Part shown: one piece after another, positions 57,842-64,000 of the stretch | Layout of the letters: each line of letters begins with the position of its first letter | Position numbering within the stretch: the stretch's first letter is position 1 | NCBI RefSeq assembly: GCF_001049755.1 | Contig: NZ_CVLB01000001.1 | Span: forward strand, 2,002,995 to 2,066,994 | From: Brachyspira suanatina | GTDB taxonomy: Bacteria; Spirochaetota; Brachyspiria; Brachyspirales; Brachyspiraceae | DNA length: 64,000 bases | Direction: 5' to 3' | The notes under the pieces: generated by a model | Seen by the model: the letters and a program-made list of their open reading frames with translations, nothing else | Databases searched by the model: none | What the model was told of the DNA's origin: nothing | Translations under genes and position numbers: made by a program

Positions 57842-58663
57842 ATGAAGATATTAAAAAATAGATACAAAAATAAAATATTACATATACAAAACAATAAAAG
57901 AATAATTGAAAATAGAATAGAAAATAAAAGCGGTATATATAAATTTATAAATTATATACTGCTAATTTTTATTTCTCTTTTTTATTTTCTTCCTGAAATT
58001 ATTATTCTATCTCTCATATCTGCAGTAATACTATATTCATCTGTTTCACTTTATTCAAAAAAATATATATATTCTTCAATAGAAGAAATACCATATAATG
58101 ATGTTGCATTGGTATTAGGAACCAGCAAATATATGAATAACGGTCAAATAAATATGTATTTCAAATTCAGAATGGATGCCGCTTATGAATTGTATAAAAG
58201 CGGAAAAGTGAAATATATACTTGTAAGCGGAGACAACAGATATAAATCATACAATGAACCTAGACAAATGCGTCTTGATTTAATAAAGTTAGGAGTAAAT
58301 AAAAAGCATATCTTTTTAGACTTTGCAGGATTTAGAACAAGAGATTCTATCATAAGAGCTAATAAAGTTTTTGAACTTACAAATTTCACTATAGTTTCTC
58401 AGCCTTTTCACAATGAAAGAGCAATACTAATAGCAAGACAAAAAAATATTAATGCAATAGCGTATAATGCCAATAATGTTAGAAAACTTTACAGAATAAG
58501 ACAGTTTCCAAGAGAATTAGGTGCAAGAGCTTTGATGTTTCTTGATATACTATTTAATAAACCGCCAAAATTTTATGGAGATATCATAAAAATAGAAGAA
58601 AGAGAAGATGCTATAATAGATAAAAGTAATAAACTCGATAAATCAAAAATCAAAAAATTATAA
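57842..58663 (+). CDS. sanA: SanA-like DUF218 membrane protein
   Basis: This 273-residue protein has one or two membrane segments near residues 38-75 followed by a DUF218 domain: ALVLGTSKYMNNGQIN, RMDAAYELYKSGKVKYILVSGDN, MRLDLIKLGVNKKHIFLD and TRDSIIRANKVFEL. The ending RELGARALMFLDILFNKPPKFYG is characteristic of SanA rather than ElyC. SanA mutants in enterobacteria are vancomycin-sensitive at high temperature, pointing to envelope barrier function; the chemistry is unknown. The start follows GCAGG. gltS follows 40 bases later and may be co-transcribed. Confidence 0.87.
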   Translation: MKILKNRYKNKILHIQNNKRIIENRIENKSGIYKFINYILLIFISLFYFLPEIIILSLISAVILYSSVSLYSKKYIYSSIEEIPYNDVALVLGTSKYMNNGQINMYFKFRMDAAYELYKSGKVKYILVSGDNRYKSYNEPRQMRLDLIKLGVNKKHIFLDFAGFRTRDSIIRANKVFELTNFTIVSQPFHNERAILIARQKNINAIAYNANNVRKLYRIRQFPRELGARALMFLDILFNKPPKFYGDIIKIEEREDAIIDKSNKLDKSKIKKL

Positions 58664-58703
58664 ATATCACAAAAATAAAAACATTTATTTTTAAGGAAAC
58701 AAT

Positions 58704-60137
58704 ATGACATCTAAACTATTAACTGAATTATTGCAGTCATTATCTTTATTATCGGTACTGCTACTTATAGGGGTTTTTTTAAGGGCTAAAATAAAGCTCT
58801 TTCAAAAATTATATTTGCCAGCTTCTGTGATAGGAGGATTTATTGGGCTTTTAATATCTCCTGAAATATTAGGTAAATTCTCAAACTATTCAATATCTTT
58901 AGAATGGGTAAAAACTTATTCGCTTCTTCCCGGTATATTATCAATACCTATATTTGCTGCTATTCCTTTGGGTATGTTCTTAAACGAAACAAAAAGTATA
59001 AAATCACTTTACCCTACAAAAGTTTTAATAGCATTCGGTATATTTCAATGTGCAAGTATGTTTCAGTCTGCTATAGGATATACCACTAATATACTATTTA
59101 CAAAAATAAATCCTGATATAAATATGTATAGAACTTTCGGTTATGAACTTTCAGCCGGATTTGCCGGAGGCCATGGACTTGCTGCTGCTACAGGAAAATT
59201 ACTTGAAGGTTTTGGTATACCTCAATGGGAAATAGCTCAGGGAGTTGCTCTCACTACTGCCACAATAGGACTTGTAGGCGGAATGATATTTGGAATCATA
59301 TTTATTAATATTGCTGTAAGAAAAAATAAAACAAATGTCATAAAAAGAATAGTTAATGAAAATTATGATAATCAGAATATAAACAAAATAGATAGAAACA
59401 TGGAAGTTGGATACAACAATGATATAAGCAAGCAGGCTAGTTTGGGAAGAGAAACTTTTTTGAGCAGCTCTATAGAAACTATAACTTTTCATTTGGCTGT
59501 AATATTTGCCGTATGCGGAATTGCTTTTATAGTTTTGAACTTCATTAAAAAGTTAAAAGTACCTGGATTAGATGTTCTTCCTGTTTGGACTTATTCTATG
59601 ATTATAATGTTTGCTTTAAATATGATAATAAAAAAATTAAAATTATCTTGGATGGTAGATGCTAAGGTAAAAGCAAAAATAATAGGTACATTAAGCGACT
59701 TTGCTATAGTATCAGCAATAACAAGTCTTCCAATAAAAGCAATAATACATTATATAGCACCTATAATAGTTATGTGCATTGCTGGTTTTGTATTTACTTA
59801 TTTGATAGTATTTATATTTAATAATATGCTATTTAAAGATGATTATGCTTTTGAAAGAGCTATAATTTCATGGGGTACTTTGACAGGAGTTTTAATAACA
59901 GGAATGACTCTTTTAAAAATATGCGATCCTGAATATAAAAGCCCAGCACTTACAGAGTTTTCTCTAGGATTTTCTTTGATGTCCGTTACAGGTTTATTAG
60001 TAGTGCCTATACTTAATACAGTTTTGGCTGTAGGTTCAACTTGGGATAATCTTATAACAGCATTAATAACTTCAGCTATTTATTTGATTATAGCATTTGC
60101 TGTTTACTTTATTCATAAAAAGTCGGTTAAGCAATAA
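58704..60137 (+). CDS. gltS: Sodium/glutamate symporter
   Basis: This 477-residue inner-membrane carrier imports glutamate with sodium. It has about ten hydrophobic segments in two inverted halves. The family motifs are GFAGGHGLAAATGKLLEGFG in the first half and a matching SWGTLTGVLITGMTLLKICDP in the second, which form the re-entrant loops. A polar loop (about residues 210-260) separates the halves. AAGGAAAC supports the start. It lies just downstream of sanA and ends at a strong terminator. Confidence 0.92.
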   Translation: MTSKLLTELLQSLSLLSVLLLIGVFLRAKIKLFQKLYLPASVIGGFIGLLISPEILGKFSNYSISLEWVKTYSLLPGILSIPIFAAIPLGMFLNETKSIKSLYPTKVLIAFGIFQCASMFQSAIGYTTNILFTKINPDINMYRTFGYELSAGFAGGHGLAAATGKLLEGFGIPQWEIAQGVALTTATIGLVGGMIFGIIFINIAVRKNKTNVIKRIVNENYDNQNINKIDRNMEVGYNNDISKQASLGRETFLSSSIETITFHLAVIFAVCGIAFIVLNFIKKLKVPGLDVLPVWTYSMIIMFALNMIIKKLKLSWMVDAKVKAKIIGTLSDFAIVSAITSLPIKAIIHYIAPIIVMCIAGFVFTYLIVFIFNNMLFKDDYAFERAIISWGTLTGVLITGMTLLKICDPEYKSPALTEFSLGFSLMSVTGLLVVPILNTVLAVGSTWDNLITALITSAIYLIIAFAVYFIHKKSVKQ

Positions 60138-60163
60138 TAAAATAATTAAAAAATTATAAAATA

Positions 60164-60199
60164 AAAAAAGACGAAACTCAATATTGGGCTTCGTCTTTA
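60164..60199. terminator. Bidirectional terminator between gltS and the cyclophilin genes
   Basis: AAAGACGAA (60167-60175) pairs perfectly with TTCGTCTTT (60190-60198), with extra pairing inside the loop. A/T runs flank it on both sides, serving two convergent units. Confidence 0.88.
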
Positions 60200-60220
60200 T
60201 TGTTTTTAAGTTATTAAATA

Positions 60221-60712
60221 TTATTCTACTTCTTTAACATAAACTTTGTTCATAGTAGAATTTTCCATAGGGTTGTCATTATGATCTCTTTTTAATGACA
60301 CTATTTTATCAGCAACATCCATACCGCTAACAACATTTCCCCAAACTGTATACTGTCCATCCAAATGAGGAGCATCAGCTACACAGATAAAGAACTGAGA
60401 ACCGGCACTGTCTGGATGCTGACTTCTAGCCATAGAACATATACCTCTTTTATGAGGCTTATCGCTAAATTCAGCAGGGATATTGAATCCCGGACCACCT
60501 GTACCATGCAAATGTCTTTTTGTTGCATCTTTACTTACAGGGTCTCCGCCTTGTATCATAAATCTAGGTATTACTCTATGAAATCTTATTCCATCATAAA
60601 AACCTTCATTAGCAAGCTTTTTTATAGCTTCAACATGTTTAGGTGCTATTTCAGGATAGAATTCTATTTCTATAGTACCATAATCTGTTTCAATAAATAA
60701 ATGTTCTCTCAT
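60221..60712 (-). CDS. Peptidyl-prolyl cis-trans isomerase, cyclophilin type, cytoplasmic
   Basis: This 163-residue cyclophilin has no signal peptide and so acts in the cytoplasm, helping proline isomerisation during folding. Active-site signatures are GIRFHRVIPRFMIQGGDP (catalytic Arg) and GSQFFICVADAPHLDGQYTV. Its sequence is very close to the upstream exported copy, so the pair arose by tandem duplication. AGGAAATTAAA precedes the ATG. The gap to its partner is 34 bases, consistent with one transcript. Confidence 0.94.
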   Translation of the reverse strand: MREHLFIETDYGTIEIEFYPEIAPKHVEAIKKLANEGFYDGIRFHRVIPRFMIQGGDPVSKDATKRHLHGTGGPGFNIPAEFSDKPHKRGICSMARSQHPDSAGSQFFICVADAPHLDGQYTVWGNVVSGMDVADKIVSLKRDHNDNPMENSTMNKVYVKEVE

Positions 60713-60746
60713 TTTAATTTCCTATTTTTCCTTTATAAAAAATAAA

Positions 60747-61322
60747 TTAATTAACTGTTTTTACATAAACTCTATTCATTTTAGCAGGCTCTAAAGGATT
60801 ATCATTAGCATCTCTTTTTAATGACACTATTTTATCAGCAACATCCATACCGCTAACAACTTCTCCCCATACTGTATATTGTCCGTCTAAGAAAGGACTA
60901 TCAGCTACACAGATAAAGAACTGAGAACCAGCACTATTTATGCTTGCACCTCTAGCCATAGAACATATACCTCTTTTATGAGAAACATCATTGAACTCTG
61001 CCGGTATAACGAAATTAGGTCCGCCTGTACCATGTAAAGATCTGTTAGGCTGTTTGCTTAAAGGATCTCCGCCTTGAATCATAAAACCAGGTATAACTCT
61101 GTGAAATAATGTTCCATTATAAAAACCTTCATTAGCAAGTTTTTTTATAGCTTCAACATGTTTTGGTGCTTTTTCAGGAAAGAAAGCTATTTCTATAGTA
61201 CCAAAATTTGTTTCTATAAACAAATGCTCTTTTGAAGCCTTCGGCTTTTGTGCTATAAGTACAGTTCCGAATATAATCACACCCAACAATGAAATAATAA
61301 TTATTTTTAATTTTTTACCCAA
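60747..61322 (-). CDS. Peptidyl-prolyl cis-trans isomerase, cyclophilin type, exported
   Basis: This 191-residue cyclophilin carries an N-terminal hydrophobic segment (IIIISLLGVIIFGTVLIAQ) that is either a signal peptide or a membrane anchor. The catalytic part should therefore lie outside the cytoplasm. The active site is intact (LFHRVIPGFMIQGGDP and GSQFFICVADSPFLDGQYTV). GAGG precedes the ATG. It is upstream of, and in tandem with, the cytoplasmic copy at 60221. Together the pair covers two compartments from one locus. Confidence 0.93.
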   Translation of the reverse strand: MGKKLKIIIISLLGVIIFGTVLIAQKPKASKEHLFIETNFGTIEIAFFPEKAPKHVEAIKKLANEGFYNGTLFHRVIPGFMIQGGDPLSKQPNRSLHGTGGPNFVIPAEFNDVSHKRGICSMARGASINSAGSQFFICVADSPFLDGQYTVWGEVVSGMDVADKIVSLKRDANDNPLEPAKMNRVYVKTVN

Positions 61323-61401
61323 AATATCTACCTCTTAATTATAATTAACTTCAATAATATTCGTAATTATTTTTTATAAATTAAATTTATATAAATTTTT
61401 A

Positions 61402-62877
61402 TTATTGATTTCCTTCTTCTGCTGCTGTATCATCAGTAACTGTTGTATCATCAACCATTTCTGCATTTTCGTCAGTAACTGTTGTATCATCTTCAGTCAT
61501 TTCTGCATTTTCATCAGTAGCTGCTGTATCTTCAGTCATTTCTGCATTTTCATCAGTAGCTGCTGTATCTTCAGTCATTTCTGTATTTTCATCAGCAGTG
61601 TCAGTTTGTTCATCTATAACAGTTTCTTCTGTCTGCTCTGCTTGTGCTTCCATAGCTTCTTCATCTTCTATAATTATATTACCTTCTATTTGATTAGTAG
61701 AGAAAGTAGTTATATTTCCATAGGTTTGATTAGTATCATAAGTTCCTTGTCTTGTTTCACCTTTAAGACTAGGTATAACTAATCTTTGACCAGATCTTAT
61801 AACATTAGGATCTTTTATAGTATCTTTATTAGCTTCATATATTTTTCTCCATAAATTACCATTGCCATAAATAAAATCATAAGAAGCTATACGCCATAAA
61901 GAATCTGTATTAGCTCTTCTAGACTGAACTATATAATACTGAGGGAATACTGTTCCATCTGATACAACTACTACTTGTTCTTCTTCAGGAGAAACTATAT
62001 CTCCAGATGTACTTTCCATTGAATTAACTAAGCTGATAACATTTTTAGAATGCATTAAAGAATCTGTATAATTATTAGCTATCAAAGTTTCACCTGCTGA
62101 AGATAATGATTTTAAAGCTTCAGTATACAAGTTAGGTTTGCTATTATTATAGCCGTCTTGTTTAGCTTTATCCATAGAATCCTGAGCTTTAGCATAAGCT
62201 AATGGAGCTTCTAACATATCAAGCATATTCATAGCTTCTCTTGATTTTGTCAAAGAGTTAGTATAATCTCCGCTGCTTAATGCATTTTTAGATTCATCTC
62301 TTAAATTTGTTATTTGTGTATCATTATTATCACCATTAGTTAATACTGATTCACTTATTAAATATTCTCTTCTTAAATCTATAGCAAGAACATTGTAGCC
62401 TAATTCAGATTTTTCAGCTGATTTATTATATTCAAGCATAGTATTAGTATAATCAGTGCTGTTAGTTGATGCTTCAAGCATACTATGTGCAGAATTAAGA
62501 TCAGTAACAGATTCTTCATATAAAGAAGTTGTCAATTCATTAGTATCACCGCCAACTCCTTTAAAAAGACTCAATTTTCTTTCTGCATCTCTTTGACTAT
62601 TCAAAACATATTCATAAACACCATATCTTAATATGATCTTATCAGAATATTCTTTACTTTGTTTTGAATACTCTATACTTTGATTATAATCTCCTACACT
62701 ATGAGCATCTATAGCCATTTCTCTATATCTTTGTGCTAATTTATAATCATCGCTTTCCTTTATACTAGCGGGCAAATCTGCTGGTAATTCAGGAGGTAAA
62801 ACTAACTCATTTGTTTCCTGTGCATACAAAAAACAAGAAAATATTAATAAGATAAATAAAAATAATCCCTTTTTCAT
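61402..62877 (-). CDS. Exported LysM-domain protein with acidic C-terminal repeats
   Basis: This 491-residue protein has a signal sequence (FLFILLIFSCFLYAQ; IFSC could be a loose lipobox). A long helical region (about 30-300) made of repeated SxxxxxYxxSLxxSKxA-like helical pairs resembles TPR-type packing. A LysM domain (about 318-375; SLWRIASYDFIYGNGNLWRKI, IRSGQRLVIP) binds peptidoglycan. The last 70 residues are acidic 13-residue repeats. It likely sits at the cell wall. GGAG precedes the ATG. The lipoprotein gene at 62922 lies 44 bases upstream in the same direction and has a related helical pattern, so the two probably form an operon. Confidence 0.85.
   Translation of the reverse strand: MKKGLFLFILLIFSCFLYAQETNELVLPPELPADLPASIKESDDYKLAQRYREMAIDAHSVGDYNQSIEYSKQSKEYSDKIILRYGVYEYVLNSQRDAERKLSLFKGVGGDTNELTTSLYEESVTDLNSAHSMLEASTNSTDYTNTMLEYNKSAEKSELGYNVLAIDLRREYLISESVLTNGDNNDTQITNLRDESKNALSSGDYTNSLTKSREAMNMLDMLEAPLAYAKAQDSMDKAKQDGYNNSKPNLYTEALKSLSSAGETLIANNYTDSLMHSKNVISLVNSMESTSGDIVSPEEEQVVVVSDGTVFPQYYIVQSRRANTDSLWRIASYDFIYGNGNLWRKIYEANKDTIKDPNVIRSGQRLVIPSLKGETRQGTYDTNQTYGNITTFSTNQIEGNIIIEDEEAMEAQAEQTEETVIDEQTDTADENTEMTEDTAATDENAEMTEDTAATDENAEMTEDDTTVTDENAEMVDDTTVTDDTAAEEGNQ
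61430..61605 (-). repeat. 39-bp tandem repeats encoding the acidic tail of the LysM protein
   Basis: About four units encode the 13-residue motif TDENAEMTEDTAA; the two central ones are nearly identical in DNA. Later units drift to DDTTV. Such in-frame repeats easily change number, so the tail length probably varies between strains. Confidence 0.75.
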
Positions 62878-62921
62878 ATTTTTTCTCCATTAATCTTTTT
62901 TATAAATTAAAGTAAAATTAT

Positions 62922-63512
62922 TTACTTAGAATATGATCTTTCTAATTCTTCAACCTGCCTAATTTTATCTTCAGCTTCTTTTATTCCTCTTGTACTTTCA
63001 TCATATCTTATTTTAGTTGTGAAATAGGCTTTATGATGATATTTCTTAGCATTTAAAAAACAACTTACGGCTTCTTCATAATTGTTAGTACTTAAAGCTG
63101 ACAATGCATTTATATAATTAAGTTCTGCAAATTCATAATTTTCTTTATCTACTCTATATGCTTTTACCTCTTTAGAATACACTCTTTCTAAAGATATTTC
63201 ATTTTTTAAAACTTCAGCATACTGAGGTAATCCGTCATTTAATACTGTTTGATATGAATTTGATGCAGTTGTAAGAAGCTCTTTTACTTTTGCTGAATCT
63301 TTATTTTCATCTATAAGGATCATAGCTTCTGAATAATTTGCTTCTGCTATATCAAATTGTTCTTGAGAATAGTTTTTCAAATCATATTTTATAGCTTTAT
63401 CTCTCAAAGTAGTTGCATCTTTATATTCTTTTAAAGGCATACTTTCTGAACATGATACAACAATAATCAAACAAAATACTAGTGGCATAAAAATATATTT
63501 CTTTAATTTCAT
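62922..63512 (-). CDS. Helical lipoprotein of unknown function
   Basis: Translation from ATG 63512, after TTGGAG, gives 196 residues; a GTG two codons earlier is less likely. The lipoprotein signal is VCLIIVVSCSES. The mature protein is almost wholly helical, with repeated AxxxYxxA patterns (YSQEQFDIAEANYSEAM, YEFAELNYINALSAL, NNYEEAVSCFLNAKKY), similar in style to DUF4398 or TPR-like envelope proteins. The first gene of a likely operon with the LysM protein, whose helical region it resembles. Role unknown; envelope scaffold is a guess. Confidence 0.78.
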   Translation of the reverse strand: MKLKKYIFMPLVFCLIIVVSCSESMPLKEYKDATTLRDKAIKYDLKNYSQEQFDIAEANYSEAMILIDENKDSAKVKELLTTASNSYQTVLNDGLPQYAEVLKNEISLERVYSKEVKAYRVDKENYEFAELNYINALSALSTNNYEEAVSCFLNAKKYHHKAYFTTKIRYDESTRGIKEAEDKIRQVEELERSYSK

Positions 63513-63600
63513 AATCACTCCAAATATTTTATCTAAAAAACAGAAATATACATTTATATTATACTACTAAACATAAAAGTCAATAGTATATTAAAAATTT

Positions 63601-63639
63601 AAAATAAAAAAGCAAGATAATATGAAATATTATCTTGCT
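63601..63639 (-). terminator. Terminator of the META-domain protein gene
   Basis: A 12-bp perfect stem (AGCAAGATAATA at 63611-63622, complement at 63628-63639) has a five-base loop. A T-rich run follows on the minus strand. It is 22 bases after the stop at 63662. Confidence 0.88.
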
Positions 63640-63661
63640 CTAATAATATAGATAGTGTTAA

Positions 63662-64000
63662 TTAATTAGCATTTTCACTTGCTACTTCTACATTACCTTT
63701 GAAAGTATAAATCAAATTAGTACCTGAAGTTGTAGTAATAGTTAATACATCGCCATCTAAAGAGATAGTATCAGCACCATTTAATATTTGTAAATATTCT
63801 GTTTCTACAGCCATATCTTCTTCTGGTCCCATCATTTTAGTAGAAGCTAAAGCATTTAATTTTAATTTGTTACCGTCTAATGAGAACTCAGTAAAATAGT
63901 TATTAACAGCTGATTTTCCGCCTAACATATTAGTATCAGAAAAAGCTATAGTAACTTCTTTACCTTCATACATATTAGTAAGAGAATACTCTTTTCCTAA
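63662..64000 (-). CDS. META-domain (HslJ-like) protein, 5' end outside the window
   Basis: The frame is open to the right edge and continues beyond it, so the N-terminus, probably with a signal sequence, is missing. The visible 113 residues begin LGKEYSLTNMYEG and contain the META/HslJ pattern: a beta-rich start, SAVNNYFTEFSLDGNKLKL, and ASTKMMGPEEDMAVETEYLQIL. That STKM-x8-E-x4-L stretch is the most typical part of the domain. HslJ-like proteins are small exported proteins linked to heat or antibiotic stress; their mechanism is not settled. Confidence 0.8.
   Translation of the reverse strand, partial: LGKEYSLTNMYEGKEVTIAFSDTNMLGGKSAVNNYFTEFSLDGNKLKLNALASTKMMGPEEDMAVETEYLQILNGADTISLDGDVLTITTTSGTNLIYTFKGNVEVASENAN

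Overview
The window is AT-rich chromosomal DNA (GC below roughly 30% by eye). The gene content points to an intestinal spirochaete of the genus Brachyspira: lipoproteins with loose spirochaetal lipoboxes, a tandem array of Cache-type chemoreceptors, a BadF-type acyl-CoA dehydratase activase, and strong TTGACA/TATAAT promoters. The genus is inferred from protein character and was not checked against a database. No rRNA, tRNA, CRISPR array, transposase or integrase was seen.

Layout. 1-770: a partial membrane protein and a small lipoprotein. 945-4688: mfd. 4771-8517: a fructose operon (DeoR-type regulator, fruK, fruA) behind four exactly 10-bp-phased TTGATT repeats. 8539-11800: two OppA-type peptide-binding lipoproteins, the second broken by one missing base. 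11868-20950: five tandem chemoreceptor genes; three are full length and two lack the cytoplasmic signalling hairpin but keep the conserved C-terminal tail. 21268-24823: a MATE transporter, a secreted 5'-nucleotidase and a rhodanese. 25015-27737: an HTH gene plus an OLD-type ATPase/TOPRIM gene, preceded by three palindromes at exact 24-bp spacing, one of them over the -35 box. 27815-32500: a 1434-residue activase co-transcribed with a PanD-like protein that has lost key active-site residues. 33613-35207: a YedE-type transporter and a TusA-like protein. 35946-41765: gatA, a secreted unknown, rpsF-ssb-rpsR and dsbD. 42105-44136: a KAP-type P-loop NTPase with two frameshifts, bracketed by copies of a repeat family. 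44708-49070: an ankyrin-like lipoprotein, rpiB, an acyl-ACP thioesterase, a YfiH-type protein and a small coiled-coil protein. 49218-57687: leucine/isoleucine/valine biosynthesis (leuA, leuC-leuD-leuB, ilvB-ilvN-ilvC), headed by a previously unlabelled small ORF that looks like an ilv attenuation leader peptide. 57842-64000: sanA, gltS, two cyclophilins, a LysM protein, a lipoprotein and a partial META-domain protein.

A modular, GC-richer intergenic repeat family occurs at 35.2-35.9, 41.8-42.0, 44.2-44.7 and 53.8-54.1 kb. Several copies end in a near-consensus promoter, so the family may act as a portable promoter; one copy appears to drive the lipoprotein at 44708.

The best candidates for undescribed biology are the ilv leader peptide, the OLD/HTH module with its 24-bp iterated operators, the promoter-bearing repeat family, the chemoreceptors without a signalling domain, and the PanD-like/activase pair.
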